From JANQPD01 sp963715655 (GTDB lineage Bacteria > Bacteroidota > Bacteroidia > Flavobacteriales > Schleiferiaceae): a stretch of 64,000 nt of DNA. The position numbers were made by a program, and so were the translations under genes. The DNA lies in contig OY970262.1 of NCBI GenBank assembly GCA_963715655.1, positions 1,860,001 through 1,924,000 of the forward strand, written 5' to 3'. The notes beneath the pieces are model-generated. The model ran no database searches. It saw nothing but the letters and a program-made list of their open reading frames with translations, and had not been told where the DNA came from. Below, one piece after another: positions 39,439 to 48,556 of the stretch (position 1 is the stretch's first letter; every line of letters begins with the position of its first letter).

Positions 39439-39550
39439 ATGACGCAGAAAGTGCTAAAAGCAAACTTGGTTCTTCATAGCTAAGTTTTGTCTCAATGGAC
39501 GGAAGTGTAATCTGAAACTGTCTGCTTTTCCTAGCCAAAGCGTTAGAAAT
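39439..39550 (+). repeat. attC-like imperfect palindrome A
   Basis: This 112-base gene-free element has ends that can pair: ATGACGC at the left against GCGTTAG at the right, then GCTA against TAGC, and AAAAGCA-type against TGCTTTT. The right end is CGTTAGAAAT, close to the integron R' core GTTRRRY (six of seven positions). The right half (39479-39545) aligns with element B at 61497-61562: both have TAGCYAAGTTTT, TGGACRGAA, TCTGAAA and a second TAGC before CGTTA. A new gene starts 30 bases after the CGTTA. Confidence 0.55.
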
Positions 39551-39570
39551 ATTAAATTAACCGATACTAT

Positions 39571-40110
39571 ATGTACAAAATAACACTTCAGAAAGAAGAT
39601 TTTATAAGACACCAATTGTTTACGGCATCAAAATCAAAGCGGATAAAGACTAAACGAATACGTTCTTGGATTTTAATGACCGTTAGTTTTTTAGTTCTAG
39701 GGTTAGTACTAAGAGAAAATACAGATGGATTTCTATCCCGTTACTTTTTTGGATTTTCAATAATCACCTTGTTTTTTTATCCTTTTCTTCAGCGCTGGCA
39801 GTATAGAAAGCATTATGCAAAGCATATACATGAGCATTACACCAATAAATTTGGTGTAGAAAGCGAACTTAGTTTTGAGAATGGCTTTATTGTTAATATT
39901 GGAGATAATCAAGAGGGTAAAATTAAGTTGACTGAGATCAAAGAAGTGAATGAGATTTCAGAAAACTTATTCATAAAAATTAGGACTGGTGAGAGTGTGA
40001 TAATTCCATCAAAACTTTCTGAGTATGATCAGCTGAAACAGCAACTTGAAAATTTAATTGAACCTTTAGGTGTTGCATGGAATACTCAACTAGATTGGAA
40101 ATGGAAATAA
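39571..40110 (+). CDS. YcxB-like membrane protein
   Basis: A 179-residue protein with two membrane helices near residues 33-75 (SWILMTVSFLVLGLVL, YFFGFSIITLFFYPFL). A soluble C-terminal beta domain follows, with the pattern LSFENGFIVNIGDNQEGKIKL and the hydroxyl-rich ESVIIPSKLSEYDQLKQQL that characterise YcxB-like proteins. Function is unknown. It begins 30 bases after the CGTTA at the end of palindrome A and lies just upstream of pbpC, so it may have arrived as a cassette within the alpha-2-macroglobulin/pbpC locus. Confidence 0.72.
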   Translation: MYKITLQKEDFIRHQLFTASKSKRIKTKRIRSWILMTVSFLVLGLVLRENTDGFLSRYFFGFSIITLFFYPFLQRWQYRKHYAKHIHEHYTNKFGVESELSFENGFIVNIGDNQEGKIKLTEIKEVNEISENLFIKIRTGESVIIPSKLSEYDQLKQQLENLIEPLGVAWNTQLDWKWK

Positions 40111-40171
40111 TTTCAGTTTAAGCTATAAAATAGATCACATACAAATTTTTACTGATTCATTTAATCCCTCG

Positions 40172-42539
40172 TTGAGTAAAACCAAATCACCAACCAGATT
40201 GAAAGTATTCCTAAAAACAGCAAAAAGAATTACGCTTATTTTGGCAGTGCTCTTTTTAGTGTGGTTTACTTTTTTTGCTTTACCAAAACAACTCTTTACA
40301 GAACCTACTTCTACAGTACTTTATGCAGAAGAGGGCACCTTGTTGGGCGCACGTGTAGCCGCAGATGAACAATGGCGTTTTGCCGCAGGCGATAGTGTTT
40401 CTGAAAAAGTATAAAACTGCGGTAGTACAGTTTGAAGACGCTTGGTTTTATTGGCATTTGGGCGTAAATCCTGTCTCCATGTTCAGAGCTTTTTACCAAA
40501 ACATAAAAGCCGGAAAAGTAGTGAGTGGCGGCAGCACCATAAGTATGCAAGTAATTAGGCTAAGCCAAAAAAACCCACCGCGCACCGTTTGGGAAAAGCT
40601 GTACGAAATAATGTTAGCCACGCGCCTAGAACTTGGATATTCTAAAGCTGAAATCCTAAACTTATACGCCAGCCACGCGCCTTTTGGAGGCAACGTGGTA
40701 GGCATAGAAGCCGCTGCATATCGCTATTTCAATCGTGCTAGTTTTGATTTAAGTTGGGCCGAAGCCGCTACTTTGGCCGTGCTGCCCAATGCTCCGGGTT
40801 TAATTCGGCCTGGTAAGGCAGAAGAAAAACTAAAACTAAAGCGCGACAAACTGTTGCGTAAGCTTTACAGCGAAGGCATTTTAGATTCCATGCAGTTTCA
40901 ATTAGCCACCTTGGAAGCTTTGCCACAAAAGCCGTTTCCTATTCCACAAAAAGCAGAACACCTATTGGCTTTGGCTGAGCAAAACCAAAAAGGTACGCAA
41001 GTACATACAACGGTTAATGTAGGCTGGCAGCAAGAAGTTTCCGATATTTTAGAAAGCTACAAAAGCAAATACGCGGGCAATGGTATTTACAATGCAGCGG
41101 CACTTTTGGTGGAAGTAGAAACAGGCGCCATAAAAGCCTACGTGGGCAACCAATTAAGAACCAACATGGTGCATGGAGAGTTCAACGATATGTTGCAAAC
41201 GCCAAGAAGCAGCGGCAGTATTTTAAAGCCTTTTTTATACGCTAATATGTTGCAGGCTGGGGAGTTACTTCCTAAACAATTGGTGGCTGATATTCCCATT
41301 ACGCTCGGTGGCTTTACGCCAGAAAACTATATTGAGCAATATGATGGTGCCGTGCCGGCTGATGAAGCCTTGTACCGCTCGCTAAATATTCCGGCTGTGC
41401 TGATGCTGCGTGATTATGGTATTAGTCGCTTTAAAGCAGATGTGCAAAAATTGGGTTTTTCCACTTTTGGTAAATCTTCAAACCATTATGGATTGTCGCT
41501 CATCTTAGGCGGTGCAGAAGTTACCGCCTATGATTTGGCGCAAGCGTATCGCCTAATGGCAAAATCCTTAAACAGTTACAACACAACAGGTAAAGCGCTT
41601 GAAAACACGATTACTCGTGTGCATTGGCAGCAATCAGATACACTTTCAACGCTAAAAAATCCCTTTGATTTGGGCGCCTTACACCACACCTTAAAAGCTA
41701 TGAAAAAGGTAAACCGACCAGACAGTGAAATGGGTTGGCAATTTTTTAATTCTGGAAATATTGCGTGGAAAACGGGTACAAGCTTTGGCTTTCGCGATGC
41801 GTGGGCGGTGGGCATTACCAACAAATACGTATGCGTAGTTTGGGTAGGTAATGCAGATGGAGAAGGCCGTCCGGGTTTGGTGGGTGCTGAAATAGCCGGG
41901 CCAATTTTGTTTGATGTGTTGAACAGCACGCAAACGCAAGCGAATTTTCCAATTCCGTATAATGAAATGCAAGAAGCCGCTCTGTGTAGTAAAAGTGGTG
42001 TGTTGGCTTCTGAAGTTTGCCCAGAAACCTATTTAGATTTTTTACCTAAAAAGGCGGCTAATTCAGTAAAATCATGCGTGTATCACCAAAGCTTTCTGGT
42101 AGATGCTACCACCGGAAACCGCGTAAATCACAGTTGCGCCACAGGCACTATTACCACCGACACTATTTTTACGTTGCCGCCCGCGCAAGCGTGGTATTAT
42201 GCCAAGCAAAACAGTGCCTATCGCTTTTTACCAAAATGGTCAGCGGCTTGTAGTGCACAGCTTTTGGGCGAAATAGAAATACTGTATCCGCGAAACGGTA
42301 GCACGTATTATTTACCTTTTGAGTTAAACGGAAAGCAACACAGCTTGGTAGCAGAAATGGCTTTACTCCAAGCTTCTCAAACGCTCTACTGGCATTTAGA
42401 TGGCGCCTATTTGGGCACCACCGAAACCTTTCACCAATTGCCCCTACAAATGAAAAGCGGTAAGCACAAACTTACTGTAATGGACGAAGCAGGAAATAGG
42501 GTGGAGAGTAGTTTTGAGGTGGTGGGGAAGGAGGAGTGA
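40172..42539 (+). pseudogene. pbpC: Penicillin-binding protein 1C, frameshifted near residue 78
   Basis: PBP1C is a bifunctional glycosyltransferase/transpeptidase of the inner membrane and partner of bacterial alpha-2-macroglobulin. Translation from TTG 40172 gives the cytoplasmic tail, a membrane helix (LILAVLFLVWFTFFAL) and the first glycosyltransferase residues, then stops at 40412-40414. The remaining protein continues in another frame: the family's EKYKTAVVQFED is split at a run of five A (40404-40408); one A fewer would restore one frame. All later motifs are intact: GGSTISMQVIRL, SxxK in SGSILKPF, SLN, WKTGTSFGFRDAW, and a C-terminal BiPBP_C domain. Either a homopolymer sequencing error, a recent mutation, or slippage decoding at A5G could explain it. 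Confidence 0.88.
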
Positions 42540-42625
42540 GTAAGGGGTTTTGGTATATTTACTTCAGCTTAAGACTGATAAGCGAATAAATAATAATTTT
42601 ACCTATAAGTGAAGTCCAATAATAA

Positions 42626-42694
42626 ATGAAACACTTCATTTACATAATTCTTGTTACTCTTACTGTCATTTCTTGTTCAGAAAATCAACTGTAA
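42626..42694 (+). pseudogene. Truncated lipoprotein gene start
   Basis: ATG 42626 opens a typical lipoprotein leader of 22 codons, MKHFIYIILVTLTVISCSEN, with a lipobox-like VISC, but it stops at 42692-42694. Two bases later the first dispersed repeat copy begins. A leader without a mature protein suggests that the rest was lost when the repeat inserted or the region was deleted. Confidence 0.6.
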
Positions 42695-42696
42695 AA

Positions 42697-42972
42697 ACAA
42701 GTTCGGAACACTCAGGGTAACCTTTCGTTGATAGGTTGATTCGGGTTTCAAATGCTAGGTTGAATTTTAAGCCACCCCATTACTAGTCCACATTTTGGTG
42801 GTTCAATAGTTTTTGAGATGTTAATAGATTTAGTGCAACGCAATGTCATCCTGAGTGATTCTCTGAAAGAGAATTGTATCGAAGGGTGATTACAAGGAGA
42901 TAAAAACGCGCTTCATTCTTTTCCAATATTCACCCTTTTGATACATTCCGAAATAAGTTCGGAACACTCAGT
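42697..42972. repeat. Three copies of a Bacteroidota dispersed repeat, two in opposite orientation
   Basis: AAGTTCGGAACACTCAG occurs at 42699-42715 and again at 42955-42971 in the same orientation. Between them, 42842-42891 read on the other strand (CACCCTTCGATACAATTC ... CACTCAGGATGAC) is homologous to 42930-42972 (CACCCTTTTGATACATTC ... CACTCAG). The pair therefore forms a large inverted repeat of about 45-base arms around a 38-base spacer. Elements of the type 'CACCCTTCGATACA...CTCAGGGTGAC' are common between genes in Bacteroidota. Confidence 0.7.
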
Positions 42973-43161
42973 TAGTTGATAAGCAGATTTTTTGTTATTT
43001 ACAGGTGGAAATTTTAAAGCGTAAATTAATTATGAGAGTTTTAGCTAATAATTAATGAAGCTAAAAACGGGCTGTGCTTTATTGGTACACTTAAAGAAGC
43101 AAAATCTACATGTAATAAAAAGAGTTTATTGAATTGTAATGTTGAGTGAGTCAGAATAAAA

Positions 43162-43722
43162 TTAGAAGAAAAATCTAAGGCCGGTGCTAATGCTCAATCC
43201 GTTACTATAAATAGGGTTAAACGGAATTTTGTCGGCCGTAGCTCCACTTCCTACACCACCAATTTCAATAAAATAGTTGCCACTAGAAAAAAGGTAAAAC
43301 TCAAAGCCAAAAATACCATAGCCGCCAACCACTGCATCTTGTGAGGAAAAATTGTCTGCGGGTAGTATTAGTAAAACGCCTCCTTCACCATATAGATGCA
43401 TAAAATTGGAAACCCGAGCACTGGTGCCTACTAAGCCCAGGCTAATATTGGTATAGGGCGTCCAAGTGTAGGCATTACCCTCAATATGTTCTAAAAACAT
43501 GAGGTTGGCGCGAGTCTTGACGGCCATACGGTCGTAAAAAAAATAGGGTGTAGTAAGTTGAGCACCTAAACCAAAGTCGTTTTGAAACTGGTTTAACTGG
43601 AAGCCTAAGCTTAGCGCGGTACTCATTTCATTAGGTTGCACGTTGCTTTGTGCTTTTATGCCCGTGGTAATACCGTACAGTAGGGCGCAGAGTAGGGTAA
43701 GTTTCAATTTTAATGTACTCAT
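43162..43722 (-). CDS. Predicted secreted outer-membrane beta-barrel protein
   Basis: A 186-residue exported protein. The signal peptide is LTLLCALLYGITTGIKAQS. The mature part alternates aromatic and small residues in strands (ALSLGFQLNQFQNDFGLGAQL, YTNISLGLVGTSARV, GIFGFEFYLFSSGNYFIEIG) and ends in SISTGLRFFF with a terminal Phe, as expected for an outer-membrane barrel. No specific family is recognised. It lies just downstream of a small regulator and a membrane protein on the same strand, so it may share their transcript. Confidence 0.7.
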   Translation of the reverse strand: MSTLKLKLTLLCALLYGITTGIKAQSNVQPNEMSTALSLGFQLNQFQNDFGLGAQLTTPYFFYDRMAVKTRANLMFLEHIEGNAYTWTPYTNISLGLVGTSARVSNFMHLYGEGGVLLILPADNFSSQDAVVGGYGIFGFEFYLFSSGNYFIEIGGVGSGATADKIPFNPIYSNGLSISTGLRFFF

Positions 43723-43741
43723 GGTAAAAGATATATTTGGT

Positions 43742-44044
43742 TTATTTTTTATTTTGATTAGCCATTTTTAAGTACGTATTAATGCTTTGCACATACGTTT
43801 CCAAAGCGTTTCTCCCTTTGCTGGTAATGCTACAGGTAGTTATCGGGTAGCTTTCGCCAAAGCTTTTGCTTATGCTTATATACTTGGCTTCACTTAGTTT
43901 TTTAAGTTGTACGGAAATATTGCCACGTGTAGCACCCGTTTTTTCTAGCAAAAAATTAAATTCGGCTGACTCAAACTGTGCCAATAACGATATAATTTGT
44001 AAGCGTAATTGAGCGTGGAGTAGGGGGTCTAAATCAGGCAACAT
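43742..44044 (-). CDS. Winged-helix transcriptional regulator (HTH_34/MarR-like)
   Basis: A 100-residue DNA-binding protein. The helix-turn-helix is in FNFLLEKTGATRGNISVQLKKL, followed by a wing (SITSKGRNALETYVQSI) typical of short MarR/PadR-related regulators. The start overlaps the end of the upstream membrane-protein gene by 11 bases, so the two are coupled. Pairs of a membrane protein and such a regulator are frequent in Bacteroidota; the regulator would control its own operon or the membrane protein's activity. The target is not known. Confidence 0.85.
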   Translation of the reverse strand: MLPDLDPLLHAQLRLQIISLLAQFESAEFNFLLEKTGATRGNISVQLKKLSEAKYISISKSFGESYPITTCSITSKGRNALETYVQSINTYLKMANQNKK

Positions 44045-44633
44045 AAGCTTCTTTTTTTGCTCTAAGTATATAGGCAGGTATTAAATAACTCACAATAATA
44101 CTAAGGCATAGTAATAAGAGGATATTTTTAAAGGAACCAAAGGTTTCATACATAAGTATGGAAAGTAAGCTTAAGGCTAAACTCAAAACACCACCTATCA
44201 GTAAGGGTTTAAACTTTAATATACCTCCGGAAATAAACGTACCCAAGCCATATAATCCAATAATTAAAACATACGCAGCTGCCCAACCTATTAGGCTACT
44301 CATAAAAAGTACAATTAGCAGGTACAGGATAAAACCAATCCATGTGTATTTCATAGCGTTATCGGTAAAGGTTATGTACTGTCTGTTTTTTTGTTGCTTT
44401 CTTCCTTCATACATAGAAAGTAATCCGGCACCAGCCATACATATTGGCCAGCTCAACCAATGAAAATTACTAGTACTAACCGACAGAATAATATATTCTA
44501 TTCCGGCTGCCAATAGTACGGCCCAACCCCAAATAAGGTAAAAAGCACTTTTCTCTTTAAGATTGGTTTTACCCTTGTATATCATTTCGTTAATAATGGA
44601 AAGACTTTGTTCTTCTGATAATTGTTGATTCAT
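44034..44633 (-). CDS. Hypothetical integral membrane protein, partner of winged-helix regulator
   Basis: A 199-residue protein with an acidic N-terminal cytoplasmic segment (QQLSEEQSLSIINEMI) and about five to six membrane helices (LIWGWAVLLAAGIEYIIL, FILYLLIVLFMSSLIGW, YVLIIGLYGLGTFISGG, GVLSLALSLLSILMYE, LLLCLSIIVSYLIPAYI). I do not recognise a family. It precedes and overlaps a winged-helix regulator gene. Start ATG 44633 keeps the whole N-terminal segment. Confidence 0.78.
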   Translation of the reverse strand: MNQQLSEEQSLSIINEMIYKGKTNLKEKSAFYLIWGWAVLLAAGIEYIILSVSTSNFHWLSWPICMAGAGLLSMYEGRKQQKNRQYITFTDNAMKYTWIGFILYLLIVLFMSSLIGWAAAYVLIIGLYGLGTFISGGILKFKPLLIGGVLSLALSLLSILMYETFGSFKNILLLLCLSIIVSYLIPAYILRAKKEAYVA

Positions 44634-45279
44634 GTTTCTATATTTTATGGTACAAATGTAATTAAGTTTATAATATAAACAAGTTTACGAAGCGTAATAA
44701 AGACAAATTTTATTGATATACTAACTAGAATACATGATGTATGGTGATGATAAATGTGTGAAGGAGCATTTTTGCAACATTTATGTATAGTGCGGTATCA
44801 TTGTAATTTTAAATGATAAGCGGATTTTAGCTTAGGCACATATCTTCATATAAAGATTTGGATGACTACAAGCAGAAAAAATAGGATGATTGGTAATGCT
44901 CAGGTATTTTCTGCTTTTCGTTGCAATCACTTTCTGCATTTCTGTTGTGTAAGAGTTGATTGAGCAGGTAAGTAGAGGCTCTTCTACTATGCTAAGGGCA
45001 TCTACTTATTAACGCAACGGTAACGGTTACCTATATGTACCCAGCACTATGCGCGGTGCACGGATCTATTTTCTCCCATTTTATGGGTAAGTAAATTGAA
45101 AAGAAAGGTCGTTTAGCAAAAAGTGTAGCGTAGAGGCACTTTGTGCAAATGCTAAGTATCAACTAAAGTAACTAAGGAAAATAACATACTTTAGAACCGT
45201 AAAAAAGGAGGGAGGTTAAACGCATCAACTGATGTTGCATGCATAAAAAATGGAACAAGTTTAAGCATACAAAACAAAA
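44634..45279. other. 646-base gene-free region upstream of fhs
   Basis: No coding frame of any weight, tRNA or recognised riboswitch is visible. The part from 45010 to 45090 is rich in short inverted repeats (for example GTAACGGTTAC and GCAC/GTGC), so a leader RNA or an operator for fhs is possible but not supported by any known motif. Confidence 0.4.
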
Positions 45280-46947
45280 ATGACGGATATAGAAATTGCA
45301 CAAAAGGTAACGTGCGTACACATTAGAGAGGTAGCTAAAAAGTTAGCACTCAAAGAGGAATACTTAGAATACTACGGTAACAATAAAGCCAAATTACCAT
45401 TAGACCTTATAGATAAGCAGCGTGTGAATGAAAGCAATCTCATTTTAGTTACTGCCATTACCCCAACTCCGGCTGGTGAGGGAAAAACAACCACCTCCAT
45501 TGGTTTAAGCGATGGCTTGAATCACATTGGTAAAAAATCGGTGGTGGTACTCAGAGAACCAAGCTTGGGCCCGGTTTTCGGAATGAAAGGTGGCGCTGCA
45601 GGTGGTGGCTGGAGTCAGGTTATTCCTATGGTGGATATAAACCTACACTTTACAGGTGATTTTCATGCTATTGGTATGGCCAATAATTTACTAGCCGCAC
45701 TCATTGATAACAACATACAAAGTAAAAGTGGAAATTTAGATATAGACCCACGCACCGTTATTTGGAAACGCTGTATGGATATGAACGACCGTGCACTCCG
45801 CAATATCGTTGCTGCTTTGGGTGGCAAAACCGGCGGCGTTCCGCGCGAAACGGGTTTTAACATTACAGCTGCTTCTGAAATTATGGCCATTTTATGTTTA
45901 TGTAAAAACATAACTGATTTACAGGAAATGTGTGGAAATATATACATAGGTGATACTTTTAAAGGAAACCCGGTGTATGCAAAAGACCTTAATGCATCGG
46001 GTGCAATGGCGGTTTTATTAAAAGATGCTATAAAACCAAACTTGGTGCAAACCCTAGAGGGAAATCCTGCCATTATTCATGGAGGCCCTTTTGCTAATAT
46101 CGCGCAAGGCACAAATTCCATTATCGCCACCAAAATGGGCATGAGTTTGGGGGAATACGTAGTTACAGAAGCTGGCTTTGCCGCTGACTTAGGTGCTGAG
46201 AAATTCTTAAATATAAAATGCAGAAAAGCCGGTTTATCACCAAAAGCAGTGGTGGTGGTAGCCACCATACGCGCTCTTAAATACCACGGAGGAAAACCTT
46301 TGGAATGTTTAACGGAAGAAGATACAGAGGCCTTGGCTAAAGGAATGCCTAATTTGGAAAGGCACATTGAAAGCATTAAAAGTTTTGGCTTGCCGGTGGT
46401 AGTTTCTGTAAATGCTTTTACAAGCGATACGGAAGCTGAAAAAGAATTGATGTACGCCCATTGTAAAAAAATAGGCGTGCCGGTAGCGTTAAGTTATGGC
46501 TGGGCTGATGGTGGAAAAGGTTGCACCGAATTGGCAGAAAAAGTGGTTGCTGCAGCCCAAATGTGCCAATCAAAATTTACACCTACCTATGATTTAGAAG
46601 ACACACCAACCATTAAAATTGAAAAGATTTGCAGAACCATTTATGGAGCTAAAAATGTAATACTTGCCGCTACGGCTAAAAAGCAACTAAAGCGATTTGA
46701 GGACTTAGGTTATGGTAAGCTTCCCATTTGCATGGCAAAAACACAAAAAAGCTTGAGTGATAACGAAAAGCTATTGGGCAGACCTAAAGATTTTGATATA
46801 CATATTCGGGAGTTTGAGATTGCTGCTGGCGCGGGGTTTATTATTCCTATTGCGGGTAATATGCTTAGAATGCCCGGCTTACCCGCAACGCCTTCTGCGG
46901 AAAACATTACGATAGATATGGAGGGAAATGTTTCAGGCTTGTTTTAA
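45280..46947 (+). CDS. fhs: Formate-tetrahydrofolate ligase
   Basis: Fhs makes 10-formyl-THF from formate, THF and ATP in the cytoplasm, feeding purine synthesis and formyl-Met-tRNA. The P-loop is in TPTPAGEGKTTTSIGL (near residue 65). Other family features are REPSLGPVFGMKGGAAGGG, NLHFTGDFHAI, and EAGFAADLGAEKFLNIKCR. The 555 residues match the family. The start ATG 45280 gives a normal N-terminus. No folD or other one-carbon gene is adjacent. Confidence 0.97.
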   Translation: MTDIEIAQKVTCVHIREVAKKLALKEEYLEYYGNNKAKLPLDLIDKQRVNESNLILVTAITPTPAGEGKTTTSIGLSDGLNHIGKKSVVVLREPSLGPVFGMKGGAAGGGWSQVIPMVDINLHFTGDFHAIGMANNLLAALIDNNIQSKSGNLDIDPRTVIWKRCMDMNDRALRNIVAALGGKTGGVPRETGFNITAASEIMAILCLCKNITDLQEMCGNIYIGDTFKGNPVYAKDLNASGAMAVLLKDAIKPNLVQTLEGNPAIIHGGPFANIAQGTNSIIATKMGMSLGEYVVTEAGFAADLGAEKFLNIKCRKAGLSPKAVVVVATIRALKYHGGKPLECLTEEDTEALAKGMPNLERHIESIKSFGLPVVVSVNAFTSDTEAEKELMYAHCKKIGVPVALSYGWADGGKGCTELAEKVVAAAQMCQSKFTPTYDLEDTPTIKIEKICRTIYGAKNVILAATAKKQLKRFEDLGYGKLPICMAKTQKSLSDNEKLLGRPKDFDIHIREFEIAAGAGFIIPIAGNMLRMPGLPATPSAENITIDMEGNVSGLF

Positions 46948-47147
46948 GGTGGACTTTTGTACGTAATTTTATGTGAAGTAAATTCTCGAAACTTCTCGCA
47001 TGCTATGTTTTTGCTCAGGTATCTATAGCACCGCAAGATGGTTTCACCTATCCAAAATAGTTTAGTTGCAAACTAATCGTAACATTGCGCACAGTTGATA
47101 TTAACGCCTAATAAGTTATATACCAAAGAATAACAAACACCAAAAAA

Positions 47148-47735
47148 ATGGAGCACTTACTTTTTGATTACTTGTCTAAATTTATTGCGTTAACCGATGC
47201 TGAAAAACAGGCTATTAAAGCGTTAAATCTTTTTAAGCAATTTAAAAAAGGCACTATTCTGTTAAAAGAAGGTCAGCGTTCTGATTATGGTTATTTTATA
47301 CTTAAAGGCTGTATAAGAACTTATTACATAATAGATGGTGAAGAGAAAACCACCGCTTTTTACACAGAAGCCGAATCTTTAGAACCACTATCTAAGATTA
47401 ATCAAGAGCCTTCTAAGCACTACATTTCATGTGTGGAAGATTCTATTCTTTTAGTAGGAAATTCAGAAATAGAAAGGGCGATGTTTGAACAGTTTCCACG
47501 TTTTGAAACCTTATGCCGTGTACTATCGGAAAAGTTACTGGCTAAAAATACCGCTGATTTTGATGATTTTAAAACCTCTTCACCTGAGCAACGGTATTTA
47601 GATTTACTTAAAACCCGCCCGGATTTATTCCAACGTGTACCGCAATACCAAATTGCCAGTTTCCTAGGCATTACAGCACAATCTTTAAGCCGAATGCGTG
47701 CAAGATTAGTGGCAAGCAGTGCGGATAAAATGTAA
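47148..47735 (+). CDS. Crp/Fnr-family transcriptional regulator
   Basis: A 195-residue regulator. The N-terminal part is a cyclic-nucleotide-like jelly roll (FKKGTILLKEGQRSDYGYFILKG), without the full set of cAMP-binding residues, so the ligand is uncertain. The C-terminal part is a winged helix (YQIASFLGITAQSLSRMRARL). It is followed by an outer-membrane protein gene with a perfect 16-base palindrome in between, so that gene is the likely target. Fe-S Fnr cysteines are absent. Confidence 0.9.
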   Translation: MEHLLFDYLSKFIALTDAEKQAIKALNLFKQFKKGTILLKEGQRSDYGYFILKGCIRTYYIIDGEEKTTAFYTEAESLEPLSKINQEPSKHYISCVEDSILLVGNSEIERAMFEQFPRFETLCRVLSEKLLAKNTADFDDFKTSSPEQRYLDLLKTRPDLFQRVPQYQIASFLGITAQSLSRMRARLVASSADKM

Positions 47736-47768
47736 ATGGTTAGCGCTCTTTTGTGGTAGTTTATGTTT

Positions 47769-47784
47769 CTTAACTTAAGTTAAG
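47769..47784. promoter_or_regulatory. Perfect 16-bp palindrome, candidate Crp-like operator
   Basis: CTTAACTTAAGTTAAG is its own reverse complement. It lies 34 bases after the Crp-like regulator gene and about 34 bases upstream of the centre of a -7 box (TAGTTTTG, 47807-47814). Its centre would be near -42 from the expected transcription start, the position used for class II activation by Crp-type dimers. Confidence 0.55.
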
Positions 47785-47806
47785 GAGTGCAGCTACACCA
47801 CTGAAT

Positions 47807-47814
47807 TAGTTTTG
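47807..47814 (+). promoter_or_regulatory. Putative -7 box upstream of 47831 gene
   Basis: TAGTTTTG fits TAnnTTTG, 17 bases before the start codon. There is no clear -33 TTTG; the palindrome just upstream occupies that position, consistent with an activator-dependent promoter. Confidence 0.45.
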
Positions 47815-47830
47815 CGTATCACTAAATAAA

Positions 47831-48457
47831 ATGGTTATGCAAAAACGCACTTCATTCGTAATAGCAGCTTTACTCTTCATTTCGTTTATAGCGAAAGCAC
47901 AAATTGAAGAGCAAGATTCTATCAATTACAAATATTTTATAGGCAGTACTTTTTTTATGTTGGGTAATCTATTACCAACTAATACACCTGATTTTGTACA
48001 GTTGAATGTTGGTTACCGTATTACGCCTAAAGATGTTATTTCTATAGAAGCAAAAACGTGGAAGTACGCTTGGCCTTTAGGTATTCCACCGTTATCGTCA
48101 TCCTTTGAAGCGCCTGAAGAAGAGTTTCCTGGCTACATCCGCGAAATAGGAGTAGCGCTGGCGTATCAACGTTTTTTATGGAAGGGTTTATACGCAGCTG
48201 TTCATGTAATGAATGCGCGGCAAACCTTTGTAGATGAAAGTGGTAACAAAATTAAAAATGGATATCAAATGTTTAATACCTATCGCTTAGGGTATCAGTT
48301 TAAGTTTTTTAAAAACCGATTTTTTATAGAGCCTTCTCTTGCGGTAGTGCACCGGCCGTTTTACACAAAAATGCCTGATGCTTTTGCCGCACTTAATAAT
48401 AAGTGGCCCAATTACTTAATTGGTGAGCCGGGGCTTCATTTTGGCTTTAATTTTTAA
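47831..48457 (+). CDS. Predicted outer-membrane protein, probable target of the adjacent Crp-like regulator
   Basis: A 208-residue exported protein. The signal peptide is FVIAALLFISFIAKAQ. The mature part has outer-membrane-barrel features: alternating strands (FVQLNVGYRITPKDVISIEA, GVALAYQRFLWKGLYAAVHV, YRLGYQFKFFKNRFFIEPSL) and a C-terminal Phe (GLHFGFNF). No family is recognised. A second possible start is ATG 47837. Its upstream region contains a -7 box and a palindrome, and the regulator gene is immediately before it on the same strand. Confidence 0.72.
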   Translation: MVMQKRTSFVIAALLFISFIAKAQIEEQDSINYKYFIGSTFFMLGNLLPTNTPDFVQLNVGYRITPKDVISIEAKTWKYAWPLGIPPLSSSFEAPEEEFPGYIREIGVALAYQRFLWKGLYAAVHVMNARQTFVDESGNKIKNGYQMFNTYRLGYQFKFFKNRFFIEPSLAVVHRPFYTKMPDAFAALNNKWPNYLIGEPGLHFGFNF

Positions 48458-48556
48458 GTGGAGATTTGTTTAAAGATGGTATGTAAAATTTGAGTGTACT
48501 TTATAGGATGATTAATTCCCAGTAAACGAACATCAATTTTAAAACATGTAAACTAA

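Larger units (their letters stand above)
42540..43161. other. Gene-poor stretch with a lipoprotein remnant and inverted dispersed repeats
   Basis: No intact gene longer than 25 codons is seen in these 622 bases. The left part holds a truncated lipoprotein start (42626-42694). The middle holds three related repeat copies (42697-42722, 42842-42891, 42930-42972), listed separately. I see nothing recognisable from 42973 to 43161. Confidence 0.6.

Noticed and set aside
42842..42972. Insertion sequence
   Set aside because: The inverted pair encloses only 38 bases and no transposase is present; it is a non-coding dispersed repeat.
44634..45279. Possible ZTP/pfl-type riboswitch upstream of fhs
   Set aside because: This riboswitch class often precedes fhs, but its conserved cores (such as CCGCCTGGGC) are not present in the 646 bases; only short generic inverted repeats are seen.
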